Shown here: positions 12,601 through 25,524 of the stretch, piece by piece | Layout: each line of letters begins with the position of its first letter | Numbering within the stretch: position 1 is the stretch's first letter | DNA from: Hydractinia symbiolongicarpus | Lineage: Eukaryota > Cnidaria > Hydrozoa > Anthoathecata > Hydractiniidae | NCBI RefSeq assembly: GCF_029227915.1 | Contig: NC_079880.1 | Coordinates: 21,328,501 to 21,392,500 of the forward strand | Length of the DNA stretch: 64,000 bases | Reading direction: 5' to 3' | Notes under the pieces: generated by a model | What the model was told of the DNA's origin: nothing | The model's database searches: none | Seen by the model: the letters and a program-made list of their open reading frames with translations, nothing else | Position numbers and translations under genes: made by a program

Positions 12601-14978
12601 TAAGTAGTTCGAGATGTATTTTTCTATATTCGTCAACACTTTTTAAGGGGTGGCAAGAAAATCACGTATTCTGTCATATCTGTGTGAAATAAAACATTCC
12701 TTTTTTACGACAGATTATTAGTTGAGGATCGTCATATGCCTATTTTTGTGGTAGGTTTCCTAACTGCATGCCATATTTTTGACTGAAAGGGTTTGTTTTT
12801 GTTCTTTTAAAGGTATCAAACCATTTATTGGTACTTTATTTTTCAATCTTTTGAACGGTATTTTTACGGTATTACGTTTCTTTTACAATAAGTCAAAAAA
12901 ATATTACTATGCTAAAAGAATATTTATGGTTTTTGTCAGAATCTTTTTTTGCCTTTTTTTAGTCAACTTAACTGGCGCTATCCACAAATCAGACAGCATA
13001 AAAAAGCTCTGGGAACGAGAAGTCATAATAATTTATGTTGAGCAGTACTACTGCTTCTTGCATTGTCATTTACCGGTTGATAATGGATGATACAGATGGT
13101 GATTTGATGATGAGCATGTTGTCTTTGGATACACATGTTCCAGTCCAGAGCTCTTTGAGATAAACCGATGTTAGCTTTCAAAAAGCTCTGGGGACGACAA
13201 TGATGGGTACATCGTTGTTCTATTTTTTGTATGCGAAGTTGGTTGACGGCTGGTCTAAATGAGGTGATGGCTAGTTTAATCGTATTTTGATATTTTCTAG
13301 TAAAATCTAACAATCTTAAAATGCGTCACGATTCGAGTTCTTTTTCCTTGGGTTTTCTTTAATCGCGAAAACTTCTTCACGCGAAAGTGGTAAAACAACT
13401 TGATCTCGCGGCTGAAGTATAGGCTTTGTATTTTTTTTTCTTCAAAAATCTTTAGAGATGGTAACTTTTGTAGACGTCAGTCATGTCCATGTCCAGGTTT
13501 CTCAACTTAGGACTGTGGATTTTTGCCCATATGTTGATGTTTAGTAGTGTCTATGAGCATTTAATCGAGGTACGCGCAATTTTAACTTGTCAATGTTTAA
13601 AGCGAACTTTGGACGTATGCTCTAAAGTTATTTGGTTAGATACCAACTTCTAAAATGTTATAATTGTTGCTGCATACCCGCTACAGAGCATTCCAGAGTT
13701 GATCTTTTTTTGACAACTTTGGAAAATGAACGAAAGGGTGTCATTGTCTCAATATTTTTGTACAGTTGTAGGTATGGCTAATATCCACACTCATCTCAGG
13801 AAAAGTGACAACAGATGTTTTTTCTGTAGACATTTCGTATAAAATACTGATGTTAAACTTGAAATCTTCATTTAAAACTTGACATATAACAAGCTTTTGT
13901 TTTTAGAATAAAACAAATAGACCTATCGAAGAGTTGGGAAGGTTTAGCCAAAACAACAACGCACTAAGAACTTTCTGGAAGCGAATTCAGGTCTGCAAAT
14001 TGATACACCGATTAGATGATGTATCATATAACATATTCGAACCCGAAAGATGTTTGTTACAGACACCTAATATTTTCAGAAGAACAAGCATAGGAATAAC
14101 ATGTATATGTATTAAATAAGTTTAATGTTATAAACATATGCAAAAAAATATTACCAATATATAAAATTAATTTTTATGCTATCCAAGCTATGATAGATTT
14201 TATTTAACATAAGGTAAATCCCTAAATTGTGCATTTTCAAAATCTCCGCTAACATTCATTACCTGTGTTTTTCATGATTTTTCGCCATTTTGGGGCGTTT
14301 TGCAAAGTTCTTTGGTATAATTTTTCAAGAAAAATACATAGACACACACAAAAAAAAATTTACACGTTTCAGAACAAGACATACATGGTTTTGGAAATAT
14401 TTATAGTTTAAAGGTTCCTCTCCAGAAAATGATGTTTAAAGTCCTCAAGATCACCCGTCTATTTTAAGGTTTTCAAGATCTAAAAGACTTTCTGCTTAAC
14501 CAGAGCATTCCCAAGCATATCAAGATAAGTTAATCAGCTTGTCAAGTTTTACAAAAAATTGAATTGGTCAATTTTCGAAAACGCTGTTAGAGTTGCTATT
14601 TATAAAAAAAATATTTAATAATTTAAAAAGTGATCTATAGATCAAATCTTTCCACTCTCCCATCCTGGTGCAGTCACCTGTGCTAATTAACAGCAAGACA
14701 GATCGACTATCTTTGTCATCTTCGTCTCCAACACAACCTTTATTATGACACAATCGCAGGATGATAGAGTGATAAGGTGATAGGATTTTTCACAAGTCTT
14801 CTTTTTTATTCTCTAAAGAAAGAGCTCTTTTAAAAACATCAGCTATACTGTGAGAAAAGAAAGAATGTTTATAAAAATTGCATGAAAACATCAAATTTTG
14901 TAAAGTACCATGTAATATTAATGACGGGGCTGAATTGCTGGCACAGTACAAAAAGAATTTTAAAGTTGATCGGGAGAA

Positions 14979-17900
14979 TTAATGGTTCTGTCCTATTAAG
15001 ATATTTGTTTGATTTAGTAAGCGAGTTAACGTACCATTAAATTTAAGGGAGGCAGAGTTGATACAGTATCGTTTGCCAGTTGGACCTGGGCCGTCATCAA
15101 AAACATGACCAAGATGGGCACCACACTAAAATGTTAAATCCAAAATACTGCAACAACAAAAGTAAATTTGCATTGTTTTACCCGTTTTAGTGGGATTCTT
15201 GACAAAATGCATGTACAATAAAAAAACGACAGTTAAAGTTAAGAATCAAACTAAGGCTGCTCTTAAAAATATTTGTCTTTGCCGTGGCCCGGCATTAAGC
15301 ATTTTTCCCTGTTCTTGGTACCTTTTTTCCCTGAGCAAATATAATTAGAAAATGTTAGATGTTAAATTTAAATCGTGTTACTCTAACAAATTGTAATAAA
15401 CAAAATTGTCAGATATAAGACCTACATTTATTTGTTGAAAACAGTACACAACTTGCCATAACCAAAATATTAAAGCTGGGGATCATTAATGGTTAAAATT
15501 ATAACCCATTTAAGAATGTGAAAGATCAGTTAGATTTAAACAGATTTAGCTGACAAAAAAAATTCCTTGAGTTTTCCCTGAATTGGAAAAAAAATTTCCC
15601 TAGGTTTCGCTGAGTTTTCCTGAAATTTTCTAAAACAGACCTTTTTTCCAGGTTTTCTGAACCCTGAATATGAAAAAATTACCTTTGGGCGAAAGTTTTT
15701 TTTTACCTTAGTTACAAAAAATATTTATAGCGCGTAAAAAAGTCTGTGTGAAAAAGAATTGAACTATATAGATTATAAGGTAAATGAATAAAACCACACA
15801 AGTAAAACATTTGCGTATGCACTTGATTGCAGACGCAATAAACACACAGGTTAATAAACAGGTGCTTTTTAAATTTGCAGGGTAGTAATGCGGGCAGCCG
15901 AATTATTGAATGTCCGCGTTACACATAAAAAGCTGTATCACTAAAATCTAAAGCTAAAAAAATCGGTGGTTTGAGACAATAAAAAAGTTATCTACCTGGG
16001 CACAAACAACTTCTATTCTAGACATAAACATAGTTTTATCTTCGATCAATTTCACTTTGCCTTTAGTTAGCACGTCGTTGAATGATGGCCAACCGCTTCC
16101 ACTGTCAAATTTCGTACCAGAATCAAACAGATCTTCATCACACACAATACACTTGTAAATTCCTTTTTTATGATTGTCCCAATATTCACCTGTAAATGCC
16201 CTGTAAGAGAAAAAAAAATATTAAAACACGCACCTTTTTCTTTTGATGAGAATGCTAACTTTCCTAAGAGAGGATTGAGGTGATTTGAGGACATGCGTTC
16301 TTTAGGAAAATTGAGAATATTGGAGGAGACTTTAAAAAGGCTACCATTAATGCAGAACAAATTATAGCAGTACTGTTGTAGCATTTCGATGTATCTTGAT
16401 AAAAAGGGGTAAAAACTAAAGTTAACGTGATTTGAAAAGAAAGTTGTGAAAAAATCCAATTTTGAAGGATATGGGGGAAGTTTTGAGAAATTTCAAAATT
16501 AAGGAGTTTTGAGGAGGCGTTGCAACCCTGAACAACCAATAAACAACAACAACAAAAATTACAAAACTCGGAAACAAGATAGAACAAACAAGTGATAGAA
16601 AAAAAAACATAGTTGCACAGCAAGATTGCAAACAGTTCCTTATTACAGTAAGATTTGAAAGTGTCTCCCTACACATGTTAATATTCGCAACATTACAGTA
16701 TCCCTGGATGATCCTCCATCCCGTTACTATTTCATATGAAATGGAACGATTTCTCTTCTTTTATCACAAGAAGAAATCTTTTTTATTGTTTCGAAAGCAG
16801 CAAACAAATCAAGCCAGAGTAAATTATGTTTTGAAAAAGGAAAATTTAGATTTAGATTTTGAGAATGAAAATGAGAAAATAATTGTAGAACTAACCAGAG
16901 ATTTTTGCGAGAATAAACATTTCAAAATAGGCCTTTTTCCATATTCGAATTATCTTTCGCAAATGCACCATAAAATTCACTAATTTGTAAGTTTGCTTCT
17001 GCTGAAGTTTTCTTCTTTCAATTAATGGGCGAGCTGGAGGATAGAGGTAGGCTGAATGACAAAAACTAACTTAAGTTCTGGAGTATATACTATGTGAAAA
17101 TGCCAGCCACCCACTGCACATTATTCAAGTGGTTAAAAAAATTAAAATTTAGATTTTTCATTCGGACTTCTAAGAACATAGAGCTACATAGAAATAAATA
17201 GGCAAGCAAAAAAGACCTCACCTCTCAGTGCCACTTTTCTGGGTGACAGAATATTGTTGTTTAGTTAGACGAGATTTCAACTCTTCCTCAGAAAATTTCT
17301 TTGGGAAATCACCATGTGATGCGGTGGAGGTATGGAGACCTAAATACAATTGAAATTAACATTAACGTTGTGTCTCCTGTTGTGGGTGCATATGATTAGA
17401 CAAAAACATTTTTGTTCTTTTTGCAAAGATTTTCAATTGCGGTTTCTTCGTAATTTGGCAATTACGTTGGCAGTGCCGAATTCGGACACTAATTTTAAGG
17501 GCTATACGTATATATATATATATATATAGCCTTATTCTTTTCTTGTTCTTTTTTTGTTCCAAAACTCTGTAGAAAGAGATGTACTATTTTGGTACTTTTT
17601 AGTGTTAAACGATTGCTTATGGTTGGCGTATCTCTTTTTAAACGTTGTTTCACAAAGTCCTATATATTTTGTTGCCTTGTTATTGTCCGTAAATAAAGTG
17701 TTTTCGTAAATAATATTTTTTGACAAACATTCGTTGTTCAGTGGGCATTCTTCTTTCTTACTGGAGGTACCAGAAGATGTTGCAGTGCCTTCAGAATATG
17801 TTAAAGAGTGGTGATAGGGATAGATAGCTACAATCGTCCTCAAAATTTGTAAAAACTTGTAACTGTCTCAAGAAACTAAAGCATGTTGGATGAATGTTGT

Positions 17901-19234
17901 ATGAACTTTTTTACTGTTCACACATCATTTAACAAGGTACATCATTATATAAATGTCCATTCATTCGTTTATTCTTATTTAAACAAAAATGGTGACTGAC
18001 ATAATGCTATTGATATTGTTCTCAGAGCTAATTAACTCTGATGACGAAAAGTTCCACAAAAGCAAAATACGCAATTGGTATAAGAGGATGCATGGTGCGT
18101 ACCAAAAAGTTTTAAAACTGTCAAGCATGTAGATTATGTCTGTTTTGCTTTGAATTCATAAAAGGTTTATTTGTAAGATTTCTAGCTGATGGGTATATAG
18201 ATATTCTTGCTTGATTGAAAACGCGACCCCTGTTTGAACATGGTAAACTGCAACAAGAGTATTTATATATGAAAACACCAGAAGCCAATGCTAGTGCAGT
18301 TTTTCCCAATTATTTTGAAAAGTCTGATTTCAAAACTGATTTCAAGGAAACAGGTAGCATTGAAAATTTAGTATTGAAAAAAGATCAGGAGATTCAGGTT
18401 TGCTTTGTATATGAGTGTATATAGCTATATATATAGATAAAATATATAAAAATTTTTTTGAAAAAGCTTCTCAAAGCTTAAACAAGAAAAAGATTGGTTT
18501 ACAAAAAGGATGGGAAAGGGTTTCAAGCCCAAATGGAATTTACAACCTGGACAGAACAGTGCAGGTTTATATACAATTTTGTTCTATATATATTTAAAAG
18601 GCTTAAAAAGAATAACAATAATTCCGTACGAATTATGATAGAATTTATATCTGCTATAGTTGATAATTTTGCAGAAGGCAAAAAGTATGTGTATAGCTAT
18701 ATATTCGTAACTGCCAAAAGTTGTTGTCCTCCGCAAATACCAGATTTTTATAGCTACAGCTACGAAACATTATTATAACGATTTAGTTACATAAATAAAG
18801 TTAAAGGAAGATGCAGATATGATTGCACAGATTTCTTTAAAATTTTGCGAAAGTTTTTGTATATATAGTCTATTTGTATATACCTAGCTATGGCATATAG
18901 CTAGCTCAATATAGGCAAGGAATTCCTCTCCTATATAATTTAGAAATGGTCTGATAACCCAATTTTCTGATTTTTTTACTCTAGGTAGGTAGCTAGCTAA
19001 AAGCTAGAACAAAAAATAATCTACAAGCTAAAGGAATATAAAAAATCTACCTGCTGTGTTACAAGCAAGTGGTAGTATTAAAGGTATATTTACAGATGTA
19101 TCTCCATTTTTTATCATACTTGGGGTGACTTTATTTACATTTACTCTCCTACTATGCAGAGCATCACCTGATGGAGGTGAAACTTTCCGTAGCGTAGATT
19201 TCATTGCCGTCCCTACTAAACGCCACTTATTCAT
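14979..19234 (-). CDS. MSRB: Peptide-methionine (R)-S-oxide reductase MsrB
   Basis: Reduces methionine-R-sulfoxide in proteins. Four coding exons on the minus strand: 19234-19051, 17339-17222, 16200-15996 and 15125-14979, with all introns GT-AG and phases 1, 2, 0 agreeing; 217 residues. Exon 1 gives a basic N-terminus (five Lys/Arg in the first 17 residues) that could be a mitochondrial presequence. The SelR domain spans exons 2-4: [14 protein letters not shown], first zinc pair [12 protein letters not shown], second pair CAQC split at the exon 3/4 junction, [14 protein letters not shown], and [11 protein letters not shown] with catalytic Cys rather than selenocysteine. After NSASLKFN the frame runs 18 codons to TAA; a good donor (GTACGT) just after that Asn could allow a different last exon. 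Probable poly(A) signal at 14805-14810. Confidence 0.9.
17532..17843 (-). pseudogene. Penelope-like element GIY-YIG endonuclease fragment
   Basis: A minus-strand open frame carries the pattern [10 protein letters not shown], then [21 protein letters not shown] and KYQNSTSLS. This is the cysteine motif plus YIG-type core found in the C-terminal GIY-YIG nuclease of Penelope-like retroelements (family recognised from memory). Only this piece remains: there is no reverse transcriptase next to it, and the frame ends soon after FWNKK. It sits in MsrB intron 1 in the same direction as the host gene. It is a 5'-truncated remnant of a retroelement insertion. Confidence is high for the family and low for exact ends. 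Confidence 0.75.
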
Positions 19235-20155
19235 TATTTTTGTAGATTAATTAAAGCATGCGATATATATATAATAAGTAATTATCTACAGTAGTAGATA
19301 ACTAGCTACCTGAGAATCTACATAGACCGAAATAATACGACAGAAAACGATCTAAAATTGGGGAAAAAATTTTGAACTTACCTGACATTATGTAAGTAAT
19401 TTTATACAGTAAACAAAAAACAACCCTGACTAGCATCTATAGCTTGATTTAGAGTGTATCAGGGTTTATTTATTTTTTTAATTAGTCATTAAATTATCAT
19501 CTTCTGTCACGATGACGGTACAAAAAAATGACAAATACGGCAGCACGGAACATGTTTCGTGTTTCCGTAACATGATTAAATAAAACTAGATTTTTCTGCT
19601 CTGCGTGTTGCACACTGGGTACGAGGTGGTGGATGTTGGCCGCTTTTTTGCAGCGATGCAGAAAGGGAGGAGGCGCGCCTTGTTAGTATCAAAAATAAGT
19701 TTTTTTCTAACTCACTATATTTTCCAATTTTTATAAGAAATAAAAGTAACGAGAACGTTAAATGCCTCAAACTAAACACTATAGATTGTTTTTTTCTCCA
19801 TTCTTTAAGTTAAGATAAGATTTTAAAAATTGTTTTTGCCCACGTCAATTGCGTACATAAAAGTCCTGGCGCGTTTTGCGGTCGCCGAATATCAGAAAGC
19901 AAAAAAAAGCCCTGGGGTAAAAGTCGGCTGTCCTGCAATCTGGACAAGGGCGTGCTTAATATATGAATGACACATTTTTGTAAGTGGTCGACCAGCTTCA
20001 TTTTTGCAATTTTCTTTTATTTTTTGCTGTATAAATTTAGTTTTATAATTTAAATTCAATTTACGTAAAGAAAAGAAAGGCAATAATAAGAACTGCGTGA
20101 AATACAATGTATTTTAAAGTTGCCACCACTAGAATAAATTGATACTTAACTTCAA

Positions 20156-20250
20156 CCTCATTCCCAGCGCCTGTTTTTTTCTATAACCGGGACACGGCAG
20201 AGTATCGCCGTTCGGTGTCAGAAAAGATGCAAGATGCCCTGGGTGCGAGG
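20156..20250. mobile_element. MITE copy, CCTCATTCCCAG family
   Basis: The left end CCTCATTCCCAGCGC faces GCCCTGGGTGCGAGG on the right, with a ~65-bp centre. It is an imperfect inverted repeat of the same family as 54683-54743. Confidence 0.6.
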
Positions 20251-20904
20251 ATGACATAAGAACTCTAATCGATGTACGGCTCTGGCTTTGGTTGGGGATC
20301 CTGAAAACAAAGCATTATTTATTTAAACGCAATTCGAAAAAAACTAAACAAATTGAGCCAATTACCTTTTACCGTGTCTATTTCACTAAGAATTTAATTC
20401 TCATTGTCCGAGATTGTCGAAGAAAGAATCCTGGAGACTTGGTTGAGTATGCGGTAGGTGATCCATCTCCTTGTATAATAACTTTTTTGTGTTTTTTCCC
20501 CATGCATAAGTTACGCATTTTTAAGTAACCAAGCAAAGAGTAGTCTAGATCCTTAATATCCTTATCCCCAACCTTGATCCCAGGGTTTTTTTTTGTTTCA
20601 AATCTCGATATAAAAGAGAGACAAAGAGACCAGGAGGTCGAGGTTGCTTTATCTGTAGAGTTTGCTGCATAATCACAAAGCCGTTAGCGCTTACTTGGCG
20701 CCACCAGCCTCAACGTTAAAAGAACAAGAAGCCTGGGGAGAAAAAGTTGGGGTTCTTAATCATTTCATGATTTTTACCAAAAGTTTTATACACCGGTTTC
20801 TTAATAATAAAAGGGTAAAATTAAACTTGTTGGTGGTTATCGTTTTTAGTTGAAATGGTCAAGTATTACAATCAACTACAATTTATGGAAAAATTATTAA
20901 CATC

Positions 20905-21036
20905 CTTATTATAATATCCATATACATCTATCTGCCTGCCACTCAAAATGGTACCGCAAGTAGCGAGAAGCACGTAATGCGGTATAAAAATAACGGACAA
21001 ATCCGTGCCTTTTTCCACGGAGCACCGACTAGTTTT
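20905..21036 (+). repeat. Dispersed repeat, GCGAGAAGCACG family
   Basis: Shares AGCGAGAAGCACGTAATGCG and the following tataaaaa block with 11604-11735. It also keeps the internal hairpin ccgtgcctttttccacgg, which the 11604 copy lacks and the 7590 copy has in altered form. Confidence 0.7.
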
Positions 21037-22159
21037 CAAAAAAAAAACAATTTGTAATGTCTTTTTTTAATTTATTAGTAAAAAAGTTGAATTTTGGTGC
21101 TCTTATTAATCAGTTTCGTGAGTGAGAAGAACGTCTTTGTATCAATTTATCAAAATATAGTCTAGTACAGCTCGCCAAACCCTGTTCTTTTCACTCGTGA
21201 ACTCACATTTTTTTCTGACATTTATAGGGAAGAAGAGGGTCATATATTTCAATTTATTTCTCAGATATTAATATGGAAAAGGTATGCGACGGGAAGATAC
21301 AGTATCATTAGAGATGGAGACAATACTTAAAGATTGAGAAAAAGGTCATGAGGTGAATAAAAATAACTATAACCTTTCACCTCTCAGATGAAAAGATGTT
21401 CTCCGGTATATAGTTTTCGCTATAAAAGCAATGCCTTTATCATACAGGAGCTCCAAGGAGGAGAGACATCTTTCCAAAACTGTGAATACAAAACTCTATA
21501 ATCTCGTTCATACAAAATTTGATGCTAAACTTGAAAAATATTACATTGTTTTTAAATTGTTAGAAGTATTTTGAAAAGATCAAAAATGATTCTAATAGTA
21601 CGGTAAGTAACTAAATTTTTTTGATTTATTGAAATTGGTAAAAACGTTACAGGGTAACGAGGAAATTAGAATGAATAGTATCAAATCTATGTTGTGTGGT
21701 GAAACTGTACCTAAACGATCGAACGCAGTGACGGAAACTGTGCGCAGATTTACGATAACTTTTTTGGAATAAGGAGAAATTGCAACCTTGTTCCCAGAGC
21801 ATTTTCAGTTTTTTTTACAGCGGCTGACCACTACGTATTAGAAAGGGGCTCTGGGACCAACAACCTCCTCCACAGGGCTTGTTAGGCTATTTATATTTTT
21901 TATATTTAAACAGCCGTCCAAATATAAAAAGCCCAACAGATCCTGGGAATCAGGATGTATGAAGTGTGGCGGCTATAATAATATATATAGTGGCGAAAAA
22001 TCTGTTTACTATATCGCAGTAATGACTGCAATCATGTTTACAAACCAATGCAAGCAATGGTCTACGGCGTCTCAATGTTATACCCACACAATACACCTTC
22101 CCGAATTTCATAAATTATAATAATTCTGCAACATCCAGAAATTTATAATGGTTTTGTGC

Positions 22160-22490
22160 TCCTCAAATAAAGATATTCAGATAGAATATTAATTATCATG
22201 ACAAAAATGCAGTTTAAGAGCAATATAATATTCTGGTTGGGTTTTATTTAGATTTGAAGAAAATGATTATTTTGAAAACGAGGCTATTCTTGGTAAGCTC
22301 GCCTATATGAAGGGTGTGACCGTAAATTTCAGCTCGGAATTGAGGCACTTAACGAACAGAAATAATAAGGAAATTAAGTAATTTTTTCTACCTTTTGCTA
22401 AGGAACTTAGGGATAAGGATCATCTTTAGTATCGACCTCTAATTGAGTTTGGCATAATTAGGAAATTCGGGGAAGGTCTATTGTAAAATA
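22160..22490 (+). repeat. Dispersed ~300-bp repeat, copy A
   Basis: Similar along most of its length to 35379-35655 on the same strand: caaataaagatattcagata, aaaacgaggctattctt, the segment ending aattgaggcacttaacgaac, and cataattaggaaattcggg. Indels separate the two copies, so it is an old family. No ends or coding content recognised. Confidence 0.75.
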
Positions 22491-23454
22491 TCAATTCTAT
22501 ATGTTTACAACAGATTTATCGTTCCTCTAACTTAACTTGACCGAAAAAATAATAATTTTCTGGAGTGTTGCTAATAATTAGAGAAAATAAATTATTTTAA
22601 AATTTTGTGTCCCGAGGAAGAAATAAGTGGAAAATTCGACCCTTGTCGTACTAAATTAAATAACATAACTCTTTTTATATACTTTATTTTTTTCGTTTTT
22701 TTTGCTCTGCTTACTCGTCTCGTCCTTTTTTGCCCATTTTGCTTAGCTAAGTGGTTTCTGAAAGGATTTGCTGCGAAAACACAAAAGCCTGGATGGACGA
22801 AGAGAATGCAAGTTTGGGTTGAACAGATTTAATTAAAGCATGTTGACTTACAAACTCTTACTTACAACCGGTGCATTTTCAGCACATAAAACTGAAGAAA
22901 TAACGGAACAAATTTTTTTTAAAACCTTTTTTTAGAACTTGTTGAATAAAAATGTAAAATAGGGCAATTTTCCTTTTTTTTAGGAAAAGATAATAAGGTT
23001 AAAAACCAAAATAGCAAACAAATTATTCTCTGATCTGACCGCCCCGTGCTATAATTAGAAAAAAATTTGACCTTTTTCGCACTAAATTAGAGGGAAAATG
23101 AAAATTAGTGAAAATAGGATCGTGCTAAAAATTAGAGGAAATAAATTAAGTAAATTTAAAAAAAAATGCCATTCGCGTTAACTAGAGAAATGGCGGTAAG
23201 TTATTTGGTTAGATACGATACCCCAAATGCGTTAATTATTGCTGACATCAGCAGATGCGGATATCGCAGAAACCGCGACTAGTGCATTCTTAACATTCTT
23301 CACCGGCCCTGCTTAAGCAGAACTCTCGCAACCTTCCGGCTGCAGAGCATTCTACAAGAGCTGCTGTTTTGCCATTTCGAAAAAAAGTCGATAAACTGCC
23401 ATCTTCCAACATTTTGTGATTGTAGCGCACTAGTGATTGCTTTTAAGATTGAAC

Positions 23455-25524
23455 ATGTTTACATTTAGCTATAATGTGCAGAACGCGTTTGTGAAATCGG
23501 CATTCGTTTTGTTCGTACTGGGTTGCACTTTGTACGAAAATGTTTCAGGTATGTGAAAATTTCCACTTACCCTCTCAAATGTTTGTAAAAGTTTTCCAGA
23601 TATAACTAAAGTAAGTATTGGAAAATTTCTATGTAATCGAACATGCATGGAAAAAGCTACGTCAGAAACAGACGATGTACCTGGAAACAAGGTTGTTAAA
23701 ATTCTTTTCTAGAAGGCTTTCTCAGTTTGTTTTGAAATATGGTAAAATTTTTGTTTTATTTTAGGGTGTCCGACGAAATATTTTCAAACTAAAATATTAT
23801 ACACAAGTGTAACGTTTGACCATTCTACTGTGTTTGACTTGGGTGACATCATGTATATGAAAATTATAAGACTGAGCCCGAGTGAGAACACACTTAATCA
23901 CTTACAATTAAATATGGCTGCCAGCAAAGATGGTAGCACTTGGAGTAGTACAATAGTAAGTCATGCAATAAATCTAGTTGTGTATTTTTTTTTAAACACA
24001 AATTATCAGTTATTTTGAGGGGGGTAATACATCTCAGTTCAACTGCTGTACTGAAGTCACTGCATTAAAGTCAAGCTAGAAGAACTATTAGAAAGCGCAG
24101 CGCCGTTGAGAAGCAAATAGTCCTGGGGATGAGGTTGCATCAAAGTTAAAATAGAGCGAATGAGTTATTAATCAAGTTAACTTTCTCAAATTCGAATCTG
24201 AAGGGGTTAATTTTTTTATTTTCGGAAATTGAAATACTTCCAGGCTATGCTCTTTTCCATCTCGTCTTGCTTTACATGACGAAGGAAACTCAGTTCATCT
24301 CCTAAAATGTTTTTTTTCTCAAAAATTAAAACATTTAAAGGTCCATTGCATTATGTGAAGAATTCAAACTACACAGACATAATTTCGCCGTAAGGAGCTA
24401 AACATTTTGTCTGCGTTAGAGAGTTTTTTGCCTAATCCATGCAGAACAAGACTCAGAGTGCTTTATTTTATTGATCGAAGAGCCAGTAGCGTGTTTTTTT
24501 CTCTTTTTTATATGTACTTCTTATTCTTTTACAGCATAGATATCTTATTCCGAAATCAACTGATGAGTTGTACTACCAAGATATGCAAATAAGATATATA
24601 AATCTCACATTCACATCTACGCCTGTCAATTTTAACGGTATCGATATTGAATTCACAGGATGCAAGAAAACAGGTTATATTCAAAGTTTTATTTATCTTA
24701 CCCCTGTTTGCGGTTGTCTCATGTTAGAAATGTTTTTGTCGACTTAGCTTTTCAGGAAGTTTACTTTTTAACGCGCCAGTTTACCAAGAGATCTGAGGAA
24801 AAGACTGGGTTAGGATGACTTCCGTCGCATAAAAAGAAGCGAGATGCAGATGTGACATTGATTTTTGTGGCATTCAATAGCACCTATTTTATAGTTGCAA
24901 GAATATTGAACAATTTTTAAAACCTCATAAAATAAAACGAATTTGCAATATTTTAGGATAAATTCAGAACTGAAATTATTTCATTTTTTGCGTCTTTTGT
25001 AGGAAACATCGAGAAAAGAAATGAACAGCAAAGCGCAAAAGGTACGCTTGTTGGAAGCAGCTTAGTTCTTATTTTACTGTAAGAGGTCCTAGTGGAAGAG
25101 GGTTTGTGCGCCTCTGGTTGCGTCTTTTAGCACAGACCCTTGTCAACGCCGACTAAGTAAGCAATGTCTAACGAACAAGGTTGTCTTACTTGAAGCACTT
25201 CATGACTATCGCAGAGGTTTGGAAACAAAGTTGATTAACAACAGTTATTCTCTTCCAGGTTCTACCACCCAATGGTTAATCTTGGGAGTTTCCATGGCCG
25301 CACTTACCATAGTTTTTGCCATCTTGTTACTTATTACAAGACTGTACTACAAAAGGAAACACAATGAAGAAAACATACATTTGTTGAGAAGAGATGACTC
25401 GATTAATCAAACAAAATACGACAGATTGAGTAGACAAGACATGTCTCCGCATTATGAACCAATAAACAATCGCGCAGACGATGTAATATACGAAACACCT
25501 ATTGATTGCGGCGTTCGAGTTTAG
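23455..25524 (+). CDS. Type I membrane protein with a small discoidin-like ectodomain
   Basis: Five exons joined by eye: 23455-23548, 23765-23955, 24535-24673, 25003-25041 and 25259-25524. All introns are GT-AG with consistent phases (1, 0, 1, 1); 242 residues. Residues 1-31 look like a signal peptide. Residues 33-138 form a beta-rich domain bounded by Cys33 and Cys138 and ending ..IEFTGC, like the C-terminal strand of F5/8-C (discoidin) domains, but only ~105 residues against ~150 in that family. There is a sequon at Asn118. One transmembrane segment (~160-182) leads to a ~58-residue tail with Tyr motifs YDRL, HYEPI and IYETP. AATAAA signals lie at 25951 and 25967. No family is recognised with certainty and the ligand is unknown; a receptor or adhesion role is inference only. 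Confidence 0.72.

Larger units (their letters stand above)
9538..14978. other. Intergenic DNA with repeats, no recognised gene
   Basis: Contains a SINE, a 16-bp tandem repeat, a dispersed repeat and MITE copies, each listed. Open frames reach 119 codons (9673-10032, minus) but show no known domain and no exon-like boundaries. The last ~170 bp (14805-14978) is probably the 3' UTR of the minus-strand MsrB gene, with a TTTATT (AATAAA on minus) at 14805-14810. Confidence 0.5.
19235..23454. other. Intergenic DNA between MsrB and the membrane-protein gene
   Basis: No gene recognised. MITE copies lie near 20156-20250 and 21784-21863, with further CCCAGG/CCTGGG pieces at 19860-19930 and 20567-20760. 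A dispersed repeat lies at 20905-21036 and another at 22160-22490. The 75-codon frame at 22605 lies in repeat-like DNA and is not supported. Confidence 0.5.

Noticed and set aside
12408-12692. 94-codon frame as a gene
   Set aside because: Its middle is a MITE copy of the CTCGTTCCCAGG family, and there is no recognisable domain.
16067-16676. Overlapping minus frames of 84-130 codons
   Set aside because: They run from the true MsrB exon 3 into intron 2 or lie wholly in the intron. No splice-site or family support beyond 15996-16200.
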